A stretch of 64,000 nt of DNA from Pantoea sp. Ap-967 (lineage in GTDB: Bacteria > Pseudomonadota > Gammaproteobacteria > Pseudomonadales > Pseudomonadaceae): contig NZ_VWXK01000004.1 in NCBI RefSeq assembly GCF_011752565.1, positions 124,001 through 188,000 on the forward strand. The letters are read 5' to 3'. The notes under the pieces were generated by a model. The model was not told the DNA's origin. It made no database searches and was given only the letters and a program-made list of their open reading frames with translations. Positions 9,717 through 20,041 of the stretch are shown in pieces. The first letter of the stretch is position 1. The number at the start of each line of letters is the position of its first letter. A program made the position numbers and the translations under genes.

Positions 9717-10990
9717 TGCGGGGATTTGTCCGTCGAGCCCTCATTGAGGGCAAAGAGTTCCTGGGCCATGGCCAGCGCATCGAGGCGGCCCTCGGCCGAG
9801 AGCTTTTTCAATTGCACGCTGGGGGCATGCAGGAGTTTGTTGGTCAGGCCCCGGGCCAGTTGCGCCAGTACGTCTTCGGGGTTGCCGCCGTTGGCCAGCA
9901 GGCGCTGGGCCTTTTGCAGTTCTTCGTCACGCAGGCGTTCGCTTTGCTGGCGGTAGGCGCGCAGCACGTCCACCGCGGCCAGCTCGCGCAGGCGCACCAT
10001 GAAATCGTCCGCGCCTACCGAAACCAGCTCTTCGGCGGCCTGGGCCGCGCCCTGGCGGCTCTTGAGGTTTTCCGCGACCACTTCGTGCAGGTCGTCGACG
10101 GTATAGAGGTAGACGTCGTCGAGCTCGCCCACTTGCGGCTCGATATCGCGCGGAACGGCGATGTCGACCATGAAGATCGGTTTGTGCCGGCGCAGTTTCA
10201 AGGCGCTTTCCACCGCGCCCTTGCCCAGGATCGGCAACTGGCTGGCGGTGGAACTGATGACGATGTCGCTGTTGGCCAGTTCCTGGGGAATGTCGGCCAG
10301 CAGCACCGCGTGGGCGCCGAACTGCTCGGCCAGGATGCTGGCGCGCTCCAGGGTACGGTTGGCCACGACGATGCGGCGCACGCCCTGCTCGTGCAGGTGG
10401 CGCGCAACCAGGGTAATGGTTTCACCGGCGCCGATCAGCAGCGCCTGGCTGCGGCCAAGGTCGCTGAAAATCTGCTTGGCCAGGCTCACCGCGGCGAATG
10501 CCACCGACACCGGGTTCTCGCCAATGGCGGTGTCGGTGCGGACCTGCTTGGCGGCGCTGAACGTGGCCTGGAACAGGCGCCCGAGCAACGGGCCGATGGT
10601 GCCGGCTTCGCGGGCCACGGCGTAGGCGGACTTCATCTGGCCGAGGATCTGCGGCTCGCCCAGCACCAGCGAGTCAAGGCCGGAGGCCACGCGCATCATG
10701 TGCTTCACGGCATCGTGTTCTTCATGGACATAGGCACTGGCGCGCAACTCGTCCAGGCTCAGCCGGTGGTACTCGGCCAGCCATTTCAGCACGGCGTCGG
10801 CGGACAGGTGGTCCTGCTCGATGTAAAGCTCGCTACGGTTGCAAGTCGACAGGATCGCCGCTTCGCGGCTGGCGGTCAGCCGGCAGAGCTGCTGCAGGGC
10901 GTCGACCAGCTGCTCTGGGGTAAACGCCACGCGCTCGCGTACGTCTACCGAGGCAGTCTTATGGTTGATACCAAGTGCAAGAAAGGCCAT
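9713..10990 (-). CDS. hemA: Glutamyl-tRNA reductase
   Basis: 425 residues. It reduces glutamyl-tRNA(Glu) to glutamate-1-semialdehyde, the first committed step of C5 haem synthesis. The catalytic cysteine is Cys50 in STCNRSELY. The NADPH-binding segment is [15 protein letters not shown], and the C-terminal dimerisation helices are complete. First gene of the hemA-prfA-prmC-moeB-murI operon. The roughly 190 nt upstream contain a GC-rich hairpin (11121-11146) but no other gene. Confidence 0.97.
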   Translation of the reverse strand: MAFLALGINHKTASVDVRERVAFTPEQLVDALQQLCRLTASREAAILSTCNRSELYIEQDHLSADAVLKWLAEYHRLSLDELRASAYVHEEHDAVKHMMRVASGLDSLVLGEPQILGQMKSAYAVAREAGTIGPLLGRLFQATFSAAKQVRTDTAIGENPVSVAFAAVSLAKQIFSDLGRSQALLIGAGETITLVARHLHEQGVRRIVVANRTLERASILAEQFGAHAVLLADIPQELANSDIVISSTASQLPILGKGAVESALKLRRHKPIFMVDIAVPRDIEPQVGELDDVYLYTVDDLHEVVAENLKSRQGAAQAAEELVSVGADDFMVRLRELAAVDVLRAYRQQSERLRDEELQKAQRLLANGGNPEDVLAQLARGLTNKLLHAPSVQLKKLSAEGRLDALAMAQELFALNEGSTDKSPQ

Positions 10991-11120
10991 GCAAGGTCGC
11001 TGGTTGTGACGAGGAGCCGATAATTGTCCTCTTTCGCAGGTTTTAGAACAACCACCGTTCGCTATTGTGTTGATAGGCTGTGCCGGCCCTCAATGGCAGT
11101 TTCATTCGCCTGGACGCACA

Positions 11121-11146
11121 GCGCCGCCGGAAAACCTCGGCGGCGC
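11121..11146 (-). other. GC-rich hairpin between the 113-residue gene and hemA
   Basis: GCGCCGCCG and CGGCGGCGC arms with an 8-nt loop. There is no U-run on either strand, so it is at best a weak or Rho-assisted terminator after the small upstream gene, or part of the hemA leader. The rest of 10991-11182 shows nothing I can identify. Confidence 0.35.
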
Positions 11147-11182
11147 CTTGAACTGAAGCAGGGGTGTGCTTGCGCCGCCCTG

Positions 11183-11524
11183 TTACGGGGTGTTCTTGCC
11201 GACCTTCAGCGCCTTGAGGCTCAGTTCGCTACCCGCCCTGATCGCTTCGACCTGGGCAATAACGGCGTCCTTGACGATGGCTTCACCCAGGTCGGTGAGT
11301 TCCTGTGCCTTGACGTGCTCCACACTGAGGTACAGCAGGTGCATGGCGACATCCATCGCCTTCTGGAACGACAACAGGGTGTTATCGGCACCCAGTTCAT
11401 CGACGACCTTGTCCCAACGGCGGTCCGACTCCTCCTGCAGTTGCAGGAACTCCTGCTTGGACACCTGGTCATCGGCATAGATGTTTTCCAACAGTGCCTG
11501 AAGCGATTTCGAAATGTTGGCCAC
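11183..11524 (-). CDS. Small conserved hypothetical protein, GTG start
   Basis: 113 residues. It is an acidic helical protein without signal peptide, cysteines or membrane segments; it includes YADDQVSKQEF and a central LLYLSVEHVKAQELTDL segment. I do not recognise a family. The GTG at 11524 is supported by AAGGAG with 6-nt spacing, while the upstream in-frame extension has no ribosome site. It is oriented like hemA, about 190 nt upstream, and divergent from the TPR lipoprotein gene. Confidence 0.7.
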   Translation of the reverse strand: MANISKSLQALLENIYADDQVSKQEFLQLQEESDRRWDKVVDELGADNTLLSFQKAMDVAMHLLYLSVEHVKAQELTDLGEAIVKDAVIAQVEAIRAGSELSLKALKVGKNTP

Positions 11525-11792
11525 GACTGTCTCCTTGGTAAATGGCTTAATGCCCAGTGACCATAGCGAGCACACAGCCCAGGAAAAATGAGCCGATTCG
11601 ACCAATGGCCGAGGAAATGTTCCATACAGTTGTTTGCGGCCGCTGATAGGCGAAAGCTGCCGAACCGCTTGCCAACTGCACTGTCCGATACTTAGCTTCG
11701 TAACGTCTCAACCACGACCTTCGCAGGTGGGTTTGCCCCCGCGCTTGTGTCATCATGCCCCGACCGCCGGTTAGTCTTTGTTAAGCCACTCT

Positions 11793-13514
11793 ATGAACAG
11801 ACCCTACGCATTGCTGCTTGCCTTCGCCCTGCTCCAGGGTTGCCAGAGCCTGGCCCCGCATAATGCCGAGCCGCCCGCTGCCGAGGCCGGCAAAGGCGAG
11901 GCGCAAAAGCCCGTTGTGTATGGGTCGTTCACCCAGGACACCCTTTATAGCCTGCTGGTGGCCGAGCTTGCCGGGCAGCGCAACCGCTTCGACATCGCCT
12001 TGGCCAACTACGCCGACCAGGCCGAAAAAACCCAGGACCCGGGGGTTTCCGAGCGCGCCTACCGCATCGCCGAATATCTCGGCGCCGACGAACCGGCCCT
12101 GGACAGCGCGTTGATCTGGGCCAAGAACGACCCGCAGAACCTCGACGCCCAGCGCGCCGCGGCCATCCAGCTGGCCCGTGCCGGGCGCTATGACGATTCC
12201 ATGAGCTACATGGAAAAGGTGCTACAGGGCCAGGGCGATACCCATTTCGACTTCCTCGCCCTGTCGGCCGCCGAAACCGACCAGAGCACCCGCGACGGCT
12301 TGATGCAGAGCTTCGACCGCCTGCTGGTCAAGTACCCGGACAACAGCCAGCTGATTTTTGGCAAGGCCCTGTTGCTGAACCAGGACGGCAAGGCCGAGGA
12401 AGCCCTCGACCTGCTTGAGGCGCACCCGGCGCAAAATGGCGAAATTGCCCCGATCCTGCTGCGCGCACGCCTGCTCCAGGCCCTCGACCGCGGCCCGGAG
12501 GCCCTGCCGCTGCTGCGTGGGGCGATCCGTGACAACCCCGATGACAAGCGCCTGCGCCTGACCTACGCGCGCACTTTGGTAGAGCAGGACCGCATCGCCG
12601 ATGCCAAGGGCGAGTTCATCAGCCTGGTCCAGCAGTATCCCGACGACGACGAGCTGCGTTATTCCCTGGCCCTGGTTTGCCTGGAAAACAAGGACTGGGA
12701 CGAAGCCGAAAGCTACCTGCGCGAACTGATCGAGCGCGACAGCAATGTCGACGCCGCACGCCTGAACCTGGGGCGCATCGCCGAAGAGCGTCACGACCCG
12801 GCCACCGCCCTGCGCGAGTACGCCCTGGTCGGCAACGGCCCGGACTACCTGCCGGCGCAGCTGCGCCAGGCCGATATCCTGATCGCCAACGGCCGCGACA
12901 GCGAGGCCTCGCGCCTGCTCGCCCAGGCCCGCGAAGCACAGCCGGACTACGCCGTGCAGCTTTACCTGATCGAATCGGAAAGCTACAGCAACAACAACAA
13001 GGACGCCCAGGCCGACCAGGTGCTGCAACAGGCCCTGACGCACTACCCGGACGACCTCAACCTGCTGTACACCCGGGCCATGCTGGCAGAAAAGCGCAAC
13101 GACCTGCCGCTGATGGAAAAAGACCTGCGGGCGATCATTGCCCGCGAGCCGGAAAACGCCATGGCCCTCAATGCCCTCGGCTACACGCTGGCCGACCGCA
13201 CCACCCGCTATGACGAAGCCAAGGCGCTGATCGACAAGGCCCACCAGCTGACCCCGGACGACCCGGCAGTGCTCGACAGCCTGGGCTGGGTCAATTACCG
13301 CCTGGGCAACCTCGACCAGGCCGAAACCTACCTGCGCCAGGCCTTCGCCCGCTTCCCCGACCACGAAGTCGCTGCCCACCTGGGTGAAGTGCTGTGGGCC
13401 AACGGCAAGCGCCGCGAAGCCCGCCAGGTCTGGGCCAAGGGCTTCGAAGCCCAGGCCGACAGCCCAATCCTGCGCAAGACCCTCCTGCGCCTGACCGGAT
13501 CCGAGACCCTTTAA
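11793..13514 (+). CDS. TPR-repeat outer-membrane lipoprotein
   Basis: 573 residues. The signal peptide ends in a lipobox (LLQGC, lipidated Cys at about residue 17), so it is probably anchored in the outer membrane. The remainder is tetratricopeptide repeats; the last third has classic spacing ([41 protein letters not shown]). Such TPR proteins act as scaffolds for envelope complexes. It lies 4 nt upstream of lolB, a conserved Pseudomonas arrangement, so it is cotranscribed with lipoprotein-localisation and isoprenoid genes. The ATG at 11793 is preferred to an in-frame TTG 15 nt upstream because it begins the signal peptide directly. Confidence 0.85.
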   Translation: MNRPYALLLAFALLQGCQSLAPHNAEPPAAEAGKGEAQKPVVYGSFTQDTLYSLLVAELAGQRNRFDIALANYADQAEKTQDPGVSERAYRIAEYLGADEPALDSALIWAKNDPQNLDAQRAAAIQLARAGRYDDSMSYMEKVLQGQGDTHFDFLALSAAETDQSTRDGLMQSFDRLLVKYPDNSQLIFGKALLLNQDGKAEEALDLLEAHPAQNGEIAPILLRARLLQALDRGPEALPLLRGAIRDNPDDKRLRLTYARTLVEQDRIADAKGEFISLVQQYPDDDELRYSLALVCLENKDWDEAESYLRELIERDSNVDAARLNLGRIAEERHDPATALREYALVGNGPDYLPAQLRQADILIANGRDSEASRLLAQAREAQPDYAVQLYLIESESYSNNNKDAQADQVLQQALTHYPDDLNLLYTRAMLAEKRNDLPLMEKDLRAIIAREPENAMALNALGYTLADRTTRYDEAKALIDKAHQLTPDDPAVLDSLGWVNYRLGNLDQAETYLRQAFARFPDHEVAAHLGEVLWANGKRREARQVWAKGFEAQADSPILRKTLLRLTGSETL

Positions 13515-13518
13515 CGCC

Positions 13519-14136
13519 ATGTTCCTGCGCCATTGCATCACCTTCACCCTGATCGCCCTGCTGGCCGGCTGCGCCGGCTTCGGAAGCCGCGAGGCCCTGC
13601 AGGGCCACGGCGACCCGCAGCAGTGGCGCGCCCATAAAGAGCAGCTGAGCAGCCTCGACGGCTGGCAGATCAACGGCAAGGTCGGTATCCGTGCCCCACG
13701 CGACTCCGGCAGCGGCACGTTGTTCTGGCTGCAGCGCCAGGACTACTACGACATCCGCCTGGCCGGCCCGCTCGGCCGCGGCGCCGCACGCCTGACCGGC
13801 CGCCCCGGTGGCGTGGTGCTGGAGGTGGCCAACCAGGGCCGCTATGAGGCCACCAGCCCCGAAGCCCTGCTGGAAGAGCAACTGGGCTGGAAACTGCCGG
13901 TATCGCACCTGGTGTGGTGGGTGCGCGGCCTGCCTGCCCCCGACAGCAAGAGCCAGCTGACCCTGGACGGCGACAGCCGCCTGGCCAGCCTGGACCAGGA
14001 CGGCTGGCAGGTGCAGTACCTGAGCTACACCAAGCAGAACGGCTACTGGCTGCCCGAGCGCCTGAAGCTGCACGGCAAGGACCTCGACGTGACCCTGGTG
14101 GTCAAGGACTGGCAGCCACGCCAGCTGGGGCACTGA
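13519..14136 (+). CDS. lolB: Outer-membrane lipoprotein receptor LolB
   Basis: 205 residues. LolB accepts lipoproteins from periplasmic LolA and inserts them in the outer membrane. The lipobox LLAGC is near residue 15-19 and the mature protein keeps the [10 protein letters not shown] and [10 protein letters not shown] blocks of the family. It is directly upstream of ispE (3-nt gap), the same order as in E. coli. Confidence 0.95.
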   Translation: MFLRHCITFTLIALLAGCAGFGSREALQGHGDPQQWRAHKEQLSSLDGWQINGKVGIRAPRDSGSGTLFWLQRQDYYDIRLAGPLGRGAARLTGRPGGVVLEVANQGRYEATSPEALLEEQLGWKLPVSHLVWWVRGLPAPDSKSQLTLDGDSRLASLDQDGWQVQYLSYTKQNGYWLPERLKLHGKDLDVTLVVKDWQPRQLGH

Positions 14137-14139
14137 GCC

Positions 14140-15000
14140 ATGCCGACGCTGACCCTGCCCGCCCCGGCCAAGCTCAACCTCTGGCTGCACATCATTGGCC
14201 GGCGCCCCGACGGCTATCACGAGCTGGAAACCGTCTTCCAGTTCCTCGACTACGGTGACGAACTGAGCTTTGCCGTGCGCGAAGACGGCGTGATCCGCCT
14301 GCACACCGAAATAGCAGCAGTGCCCCATGACAGCAACCTGATCGTGCGCGCCGCACGCAAGTTGCAGGAACAGGCGGGTACGGCCCTGGGCGCCGATATC
14401 TGGCTGAGCAAGGTGCTGCCCATGGGCGGCGGCATTGGCGGCGGCAGTTCGGATGCCGCCACTACCCTGCTGGCGCTGGCCCACCTGTGGCAACTGGACT
14501 GGGACGAAGACCGCCTGGCGGCGCTGGGCCTGAGCCTGGGTGCCGACGTGCCGGTGTTCGTGCGCGGCCATGCAGCATTCGCCCAGGGCGTGGGCGAGCA
14601 ACTGACCCCGGTCGACCCGGCCGAACCCTGGTATGTCGTGCTGGTGCCGCAAGTGTCTGTCAGCACAGTAGAAATTTTTTCACATCCACTGTTGACACGT
14701 GATTCCCTCCCCCTTAAGATGCGCCCCGTTCCCGAGGGAAACAGTCGAAATGACTGCCAACCGGTGGTAGAGCAGAATTACCCGGAAGTTCGCAACGCGC
14801 TGAATTCACTGGGAAAATTCACAGAGGCTCGACTAACCGGCACTGGAAGTTGTGTGTTTGGGGCCTTCCCAAGCAAAGCCGAAGCTGATAAAGTTCTGGC
14901 CCTTCTTTCAGCGACCCAAACAGGGTTTGTGGCGAAAGGAAGCAACGTTTCGATGTTGCATCGCAAGCTGCAAAGTCTGGTCAAGAAGTCGAGCGCATAA
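14140..15000 (+). CDS. ispE: 4-diphosphocytidyl-2-C-methyl-D-erythritol kinase
   Basis: 286 residues. It phosphorylates CDP-ME in the MEP isoprenoid pathway. The N-terminal [12 protein letters not shown] block and the GHMP-kinase ATP loop [14 protein letters not shown] (near residue 90-103) are intact, and the C-terminal [10 protein letters not shown] motif is present. From about codon 180 the coding sequence becomes AT-richer and holds a consensus sigma-70 promoter (14692-14720) that serves the downstream tRNA and prs. It is the last coding gene before tRNA-Gln. Confidence 0.96.
   Translation: MPTLTLPAPAKLNLWLHIIGRRPDGYHELETVFQFLDYGDELSFAVREDGVIRLHTEIAAVPHDSNLIVRAARKLQEQAGTALGADIWLSKVLPMGGGIGGGSSDAATTLLALAHLWQLDWDEDRLAALGLSLGADVPVFVRGHAAFAQGVGEQLTPVDPAEPWYVVLVPQVSVSTVEIFSHPLLTRDSLPLKMRPVPEGNSRNDCQPVVEQNYPEVRNALNSLGKFTEARLTGTGSCVFGAFPSKAEADKVLALLSATQTGFVAKGSNVSMLHRKLQSLVKKSSA
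14692..14720 (+). promoter_or_regulatory. Sigma-70 promoter inside ispE for tRNA-Gln and prs
   Basis: A perfect -35 (TTGACA, 14692-14697), a 17-nt spacer and a -10 TAAGAT (14715-14720) are followed at once by the GC-rich discriminator GCGCCCC, the signature of stringently controlled stable-RNA promoters. The tRNA-Met promoter in this window has the same discriminator. Transcription would start near 14728, giving a leader of about 290 nt made of the ispE 3' end before tRNA-Gln. Confidence 0.75.
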
Positions 15001-15020
15001 GCGTTCGCAGCAACAGATAC

Positions 15021-15095
15021 AGGGGCGTCGCCAAGCGGTAAGGCAGCAGGTTTTGATCCTGCCATGCGTTGGTTCGAATCCAGCCGCCCCTGCCA
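15021..15095 (+). tRNA. tRNA-Gln (anticodon TTG)
   Basis: 75 nt. The acceptor arms AGGGGCG and CGCCCCT pair perfectly, the discriminator is G and CCA is encoded. The anticodon stem GCAGG/CCTGC encloses the loop TTTTGAT, which gives anticodon TTG reading CAA. The T arm holds GGTTCGAATCC. It sits between ispE and prs, as in other pseudomonads and enterics. Confidence 0.97.
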
Positions 15096-15143
15096 TTTTC
15101 CTTATACTCATCCAGGTATACCCTCAGCCTTCAGGTACTGCGC

Positions 15144-16085
15144 GTGTCCAAGATGATGGTCTTTACGGGGAACGCTAACCCCGATCTGGCTCGGCGTGTC
15201 GTACGTCAGCTGCATATCCCACTCGGTGACGTCTCTGTCGGTAAATTCTCCGACGGTGAGATCAGCACTGAGATCAATGAAAACGTTCGCGGTAAAGACG
15301 TCTTCATTATTCAGCCGACCTGTGCCCCGACCAACGATAACCTGATGGAACTGGTAGTGATGGCCGACGCCTTCCGCCGCTCCTCAGCATCCCGAATCAC
15401 CGCCGTGATTCCCTACTTCGGATACGCCCGCCAGGACCGCCGTCCGCGTTCGGCACGTGTAGCCATCAGCGCCAAAGTCGTCGCTGACATGCTCACTGTC
15501 GTGGGTATCGACCGTGTACTCACCGTCGACCTGCACGCTGACCAGATCCAGGGCTTCTTCGATATCCCCGTCGACAACATCTACGGCTCGCCCGTACTGG
15601 TCGACGATATCGAAGACCAGCGTTTCGAGAACCTGATGATCGTCTCCCCGGACATCGGTGGCGTTGTGCGCGCACGCGCCGTCGCCAAGTCCCTGGGCGT
15701 CGACCTCGGGATCATCGACAAACGCCGTGAAAAGGCTAACCACTCCGAGGTGATGCACATCATCGGCGACGTCGAAGGGCGCACCTGCATCCTGGTAGAC
15801 GACATGGTCGACACCGCCGGCACCCTGTGCCACGCGGCCAAGGCCCTGAAAGAACACGGCGCTGCCAAGGTTTACGCCTACTGCACGCACCCTGTCCTGT
15901 CGGGCCGTGCGATCGAGAACATCGAGAAGTCGGTACTGGACGAGCTGGTGGTGACCAACACCGTTCCGCTGTCCGCCGCTGCTCAAGCCTGTGACCGTAT
16001 CCGCCAGCTGGATATCGCACCGGTTGTCGCTGAAGCGGTACGCCGCATCAGCAACGAAGAATCGATCAGCGCGATGTTCCGCTAA
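15144..16085 (+). CDS. prs: Ribose-phosphate pyrophosphokinase
   Basis: 313 residues. It makes PRPP from ribose-5-phosphate and ATP for nucleotide, histidine and tryptophan synthesis. The PRPP synthase signature [11 protein letters not shown] and the PRPP-binding loop [12 protein letters not shown] are intact. The start is the GTG at 15144 ([12 protein letters not shown]), which gives the family length; an in-frame ATG at 15069 lies inside the tRNA. It is followed by a strong intrinsic terminator. Confidence 0.97.
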   Translation: MSKMMVFTGNANPDLARRVVRQLHIPLGDVSVGKFSDGEISTEINENVRGKDVFIIQPTCAPTNDNLMELVVMADAFRRSSASRITAVIPYFGYARQDRRPRSARVAISAKVVADMLTVVGIDRVLTVDLHADQIQGFFDIPVDNIYGSPVLVDDIEDQRFENLMIVSPDIGGVVRARAVAKSLGVDLGIIDKRREKANHSEVMHIIGDVEGRTCILVDDMVDTAGTLCHAAKALKEHGAAKVYAYCTHPVLSGRAIENIEKSVLDELVVTNTVPLSAAAQACDRIRQLDIAPVVAEAVRRISNEESISAMFR

Positions 16086-16110
16086 CGCGGAACCCGTGTT
16101 GATGTGAAGC

Positions 16111-16146
16111 GCCCCGCCCCAGCATTCGTTGGGGCGGGGCTTTTTT
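16111..16146 (+). terminator. Intrinsic terminator after prs
   Basis: An 11-bp GC-rich stem (GCCCCGCCCCA with TGGGGCGGGGC), an 8-nt loop and six Ts. Confidence 0.93.
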
Positions 16147-16206
16147 GCCATCCCCGTCTGGCGCTGGTCGCAAACGCCTTACGGGAGGCTATTTTGGAGA
16201 AGCAAA

Positions 16207-16806
16207 ATGACTGATTTCATCCTGAACGCCCAAGCGCGTACTGACCTGGGGAAAGGTGCGAGCCGCCGCCTGCGTCACTCCGCCAACATCCCAGCCGTTG
16301 TATACGGTGGCGATAAAGAAGCCCAATCCCTGACCATCGTGGCCAAGGAAATCGCCAAACTGTTCGAAAACGAAGCTGCCTTCAGCCACGTTATCGAGCT
16401 GAACGTCGACGGCGCCAAGCAAAACGTCGTGGTCAAGGCCATGCAGCGTCACCCAGCCAAAGGCTTCATCATGCACGCCGACTTCGTTCGCGTCGTTGCT
16501 GGCCAGAAGCTGACCGCTGTTGTTCCAGTGCACTTCATCAACGAAGAAGCACCGGTCAAGAAAGGCGGCGAGATCTCGCACGTTGAATCGCAGATCGAAG
16601 TTTCCTGCGAAGCCAAAGACCTGCCAGAGTTCATCGAAGTTGACCTGGCCAACGCCGAAATCGGCACCATCATCCACCTGTCGGACCTGAAAGCTCCGAA
16701 AGGCGTAGAGTTCGTTGCTCTGGCCCACGGTGATGACAAAGCTGTTGCCAACGTCCACGCGCCACGCGTTGCCGCTGAAGCTGCTGACGAAGGCGCTGCC
16801 GAGTAA
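16207..16806 (+). CDS. rplY: 50S ribosomal protein L25 (general stress protein CTC type)
   Basis: 199 residues. The N-terminal bL25 domain (about 1-95) binds 5S rRNA, and the C-terminal beta domain makes it the long TL5/CTC form usual in pseudomonads rather than the 94-residue E. coli form. The tail is alanine/glutamate rich. The ATG at 16207 has GGAGA 6 nt upstream. pth follows after 80 nt. Confidence 0.96.
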   Translation: MTDFILNAQARTDLGKGASRRLRHSANIPAVVYGGDKEAQSLTIVAKEIAKLFENEAAFSHVIELNVDGAKQNVVVKAMQRHPAKGFIMHADFVRVVAGQKLTAVVPVHFINEEAPVKKGGEISHVESQIEVSCEAKDLPEFIEVDLANAEIGTIIHLSDLKAPKGVEFVALAHGDDKAVANVHAPRVAAEAADEGAAE

Positions 16807-16886
16807 TCCACTCGCGCGCCGGTGTTGATCGGGTTACAGTGCGCCCCGCGCCCTGTAACCCCCAACTCCAAGGAAGAGCCCCTGAC

Positions 16887-17471
16887 GTGACCGCCATCCA
16901 GTTGATCGTCGGCCTGGGTAACCCCGGCCCCGAATACGAACAGACCCGGCATAACGCAGGGGCTCTTTTCGTTGAACGCATTGCCAGCGCCCAGCGCGTT
17001 TCGCTGACCGCTGACAAAAAATATTTCGGCCTGACGGCTAAGTTCAGCCATCAGGGCAACGACGTTCGTTTGTTGATCCCCACCACCTACATGAACCGCA
17101 GCGGCCAGGCCGTGGCGGCGTTGGCCAATTTCTTCCGCATCAAGCCGGAAGCGATCCTGGTGGCGCACGACGAACTCGACCTGCCTCCGGGCGTTGCCAA
17201 GCTCAAGCGCGGCGGCGGCCATGGGGGGCACAACGGCCTGCGCGACATCATCGCGCAGCTCGGCAACCAGAACGACTTCCACCGCCTGCGGCTTGGCATC
17301 GGCCACCCGGGCGACGCCAAACTGGTTTCCAACTTCGTCCTGGGTCGCGCGCCGCGCGCCGAGCAGGAGAAGCTCGACGCCAGCATCGATTTTGCCCTCG
17401 GCGTGCTGCCGGACGTGCTGGCCGGCGATTTCGCCAAGGCCATGCGCGAGCTGCACAGCCAGAAGGCCTGA
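16887..17471 (+). CDS. pth: Peptidyl-tRNA hydrolase
   Basis: 194 residues. It recycles peptidyl-tRNAs dropped by ribosomes. The active-site histidine is in TRHNAG (near residue 20), followed by the PTTYMN and [10 protein letters not shown] motifs and the glycine-rich [11 protein letters not shown]. The GTG at 16887 follows AAGGAAGAG; it gives the standard length, whereas the in-frame ATG upstream adds 16 unrelated residues. Confidence 0.97.
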   Translation: MTAIQLIVGLGNPGPEYEQTRHNAGALFVERIASAQRVSLTADKKYFGLTAKFSHQGNDVRLLIPTTYMNRSGQAVAALANFFRIKPEAILVAHDELDLPPGVAKLKRGGGHGGHNGLRDIIAQLGNQNDFHRLRLGIGHPGDAKLVSNFVLGRAPRAEQEKLDASIDFALGVLPDVLAGDFAKAMRELHSQKA

Positions 17472-17493
17472 TTTCCTAGAGAGGGGAATACCC

Positions 17494-18594
17494 ATGGGTT
17501 TCAATTGCGGCATCGTCGGCCTGCCCAACGTCGGCAAGTCCACCCTGTTCAACGCCCTGACCAAGTCTGGCATCGCGGCGGAGAACTTCCCTTTCTGCAC
17601 CATCGAGCCGAACAGCGGCATCGTGCCGATGCCCGACGCGCGCCTGGCGGCGCTGGCGGAAATCGTCAAGCCTAACCGCATCCTGCCAACCACCATGGAA
17701 TTCGTCGACATCGCAGGCCTGGTGGCCGGCGCGTCGAAAGGCGAAGGCCTGGGCAATAAGTTCCTCGCCAACATCCGCGAGACTGACGCCATTGCCCATG
17801 TGGTGCGCTGCTTCGAAGACGAAAACGTGATTCACGTTTCCAACAGCGTCGACCCCAAGCGTGACATCGAGATCATCGACCTGGAACTGATCTTCGCCGA
17901 CCTCGACAGCTGCGAGAAGCAACTGCAGAAGGTAGCGCGCAACGCCAAGGGCGGCGACAAGGACGCCCTGGCGCAGAAGGCGATCCTGGAAAAACTGATT
18001 CCGCACTTCACCGAAGGCAAGCCAGCACGCAGCCTGATGAAGAACATGGCCGACGACGAGAAGGCCGTCATCCGTGGCTTCCACCTGCTGACCAGCAAGC
18101 CGGTGATGTACATCGCCAACGTGGCCGAAGACGGCTTCGACAACAACCCGCACCTGGACGTGGTCAAGGCCATTGCCGAGGAAGAAGGCGCGGTGGTGGT
18201 GCCGGTGTGCAACAAGATCGAAGCCGAAATCGCCGAGCTCGAAGACGGTGAAGAGAAGGACATGTTCCTGGAGGCCCTGGGCCTGGAAGAGCCTGGCCTG
18301 AACCGCGTGATTCGCGCCGGTTACGAGCTGCTGAACCTGCAAACCTACTTCACTGCTGGCGTGCAGGAAGTTCGCGCCTGGACCGTGCGCGTGGGTGCTA
18401 CTGCCCCACAAGCTGCCGGCGTGATCCACACCGACTTCGAAAAAGGCTTCATCCGCGCCGAAGTGGTGGCCTATGACGACTTCATTCAGTTCAAGGGTGA
18501 AGGCGGTGCCAAGGAAGCCGGTAAATGGCGCCTGGAAGGCAAGGACTACATCGTCAAGGACGGTGATGTGATGCACTTCCGCTTCAACGTGTAA
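17494..18594 (+). CDS. ychF: Redox-responsive ribosome-binding ATPase/GTPase YchF
   Basis: 366 residues. It is an Obg-family P-loop NTPase. The G1 motif is GLPNVGKS (about residues 8-15), followed by [20 protein letters not shown] (G3), NKIE (G4) and a C-terminal TGS-like domain. YchF proteins prefer ATP and associate with ribosomes. 22 nt downstream of pth, with GAGAGGGG before the start, and ended by an intrinsic terminator. Confidence 0.96.
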   Translation: MGFNCGIVGLPNVGKSTLFNALTKSGIAAENFPFCTIEPNSGIVPMPDARLAALAEIVKPNRILPTTMEFVDIAGLVAGASKGEGLGNKFLANIRETDAIAHVVRCFEDENVIHVSNSVDPKRDIEIIDLELIFADLDSCEKQLQKVARNAKGGDKDALAQKAILEKLIPHFTEGKPARSLMKNMADDEKAVIRGFHLLTSKPVMYIANVAEDGFDNNPHLDVVKAIAEEEGAVVVPVCNKIEAEIAELEDGEEKDMFLEALGLEEPGLNRVIRAGYELLNLQTYFTAGVQEVRAWTVRVGATAPQAAGVIHTDFEKGFIRAEVVAYDDFIQFKGEGGAKEAGKWRLEGKDYIVKDGDVMHFRFNV

Positions 18595-18614
18595 TCGCTG
18601 AATTGCGGTACTGA

Positions 18615-18650
18615 AAACCCCTTGAGGCCTATGGCTTCAAGGGGTTTTTT
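18615..18650 (+). terminator. Intrinsic terminator after ychF
   Basis: A 15-bp stem with one mismatch (AACCCCTTGAGGCC pairing GGCTTCAAGGGGTT), a 3-nt loop and a run of six Ts. Confidence 0.92.
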
Positions 18651-18736
18651 CATGGTTTCTTTCCCGTGTTCCGTGGCCCGTGCTGGCTCCCTCGCGAGGC
18701 AAGTCCGCGCCCACGATCGCGAAGAAAACCGGGCGA

Positions 18737-19756
18737 TCAATACTCGCGCCGCTTGCTGAACGCCCAGCGCCCAGCCAGGAAGGTGAAGGTCGCCACCAGC
18801 GCCACCAGCAGCCAGAAACCGTTCGGGTCGTCCGCCAGCGGCACGCCACCGACGTTCATGCCGAAAAAGCCCGCGATGATGTTGATCGGCAGCGCCAGTA
18901 CCGTCACCACCGTCAGGGTGAACAGGGTACGGTTGGTCTGTTCGTTGAGCTTGGCGGCGATCTCTTCCTGCAACAGCTTGATCCGCTCGCCCAGGGCGGT
19001 GAGGTCGCTGATCACCAGGGTGAACTCTTCGGTGGCCGCACGCAGCTGGCGCATGTCCTGGTCCTGTAGCCACTCCGGAGGGCGGTTGAGCAACCGCAAC
19101 AGCGCCCCCGGCTCCAGCGCCAACAGGCGCTGCAGGCGCACCAGTACCCGGCGCATGCTGCTCAGCTCGGCGCGGTTGTCGCTCAGGCGCTGGGACAGCA
19201 GCTGGTCCTCGATGCGGTCGACGCTGGTGGTGGTTTCGCGCACGATCTGGGTCAGCAGGTCGCCCTGGTCGCGCAACAGGTGCACCAGCAGTTCGATGGG
19301 CGAATGGAAGCGTTCGCCGTGCTTCACCGACGAGCGCAGTTTATCCACAGAGTGCAGTGGCTGCAGCCGCGCGCTGACGAGCAGGCGGTTGCTGGCACAG
19401 GCCCACAAGGTGGACACGTCCGATGACACCATGCCGAAGTTGAACACCACATCGTTGACCACGGCCAGCAGGGTCGAGTCAGCATGCTCGATGCGCGTTG
19501 AGCGGGAGCCCTCGCGCAGGGTTTCGAAGAAGGCCTCCGGCAGCGGCAGGTGCGCGCGCAGCCAGCGCTCGCAGGCGGCGTGGGCCAGGTTCAGGTGCAA
19601 CCAGAGGAATTCGTCCGGGGCCTGCGGTTCGCTGAGCTTGCGCAGCACCTGGGCCGAGTCGAGCTCGCGGCCAGGTTGGCCCGGCACGAAGGAAAAACCA
19701 TAGAGCAGGCCGAACAGGTCGTGTTCCTGTTGGGGGTGAAGCGCGTGATGGCCCAT
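18737..19756 (-). CDS. CorA-superfamily divalent cation transporter, ZntB-like
   Basis: 339 residues. It is a cytoplasmic alpha/beta domain plus long helices, ending in two membrane segments. The pore signature reads GFFGMNVGG, typical of the ZntB branch, where CorA proper has GMN followed by other residues. The likely role is zinc or magnesium transport across the inner membrane. The ATG at 19756 was chosen; the reading frame runs 60 codons further upstream only through tandem and REP repeats. It converges on ychF with a 140-nt gap. Confidence 0.85.
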   Translation of the reverse strand: MGHHALHPQQEHDLFGLLYGFSFVPGQPGRELDSAQVLRKLSEPQAPDEFLWLHLNLAHAACERWLRAHLPLPEAFFETLREGSRSTRIEHADSTLLAVVNDVVFNFGMVSSDVSTLWACASNRLLVSARLQPLHSVDKLRSSVKHGERFHSPIELLVHLLRDQGDLLTQIVRETTTSVDRIEDQLLSQRLSDNRAELSSMRRVLVRLQRLLALEPGALLRLLNRPPEWLQDQDMRQLRAATEEFTLVISDLTALGERIKLLQEEIAAKLNEQTNRTLFTLTVVTVLALPINIIAGFFGMNVGGVPLADDPNGFWLLVALVATFTFLAGRWAFSKRREY

Positions 19757-19840
19757 TGGAACTCGCAATGCGGCAGCGGGGCGGAGATTTGCAGATTGCG
19801 CGATTGAGGTTGCAGTTCGATGACAGAATTTGTTGGCCCC

Positions 19841-19894
19841 TGATTGACCGCAGCCCCATGAATGAACGCAGGTCCCTGATTGAACGCAGGTCCC
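19841..19894. repeat. Three tandem 18-bp units
   Basis: Units of the form TGATTGAACGCAGGTCCC start at 19841, 19859 and 19877; the second and third are nearly identical and the first has diverged. They abut a REP element and lie in the gap between the ZntB-like gene and the TonB receptor gene. Confidence 0.75.
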
Positions 19895-19895
19895 T

Positions 19896-20007
19896 GTAGG
19901 AGCGAGCGCAGCTCGCGATGGGCCGCAAAGCAGCACGCCGTGATGAGCCGCGAAGCTGAAACCCTAGGGCCGCTGCGCGCCCCATCGCGAGCTACGCTCG
20001 CTCCTAC
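19896..20007. repeat. Inverted REP pair
   Basis: GTAGGAGCGAGCGCAGCTCGCG at 19896 and its near-complement ending at 20007 enclose about 55 nt. It lies just downstream of the TonB receptor gene (ends 20042), where it may protect the 3' end of the transcript or act as a terminator. Confidence 0.75.
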
Positions 20008-20041
20008 CAGGTGGGTGGGCAGGCCGATGTAACCGAGGCAT

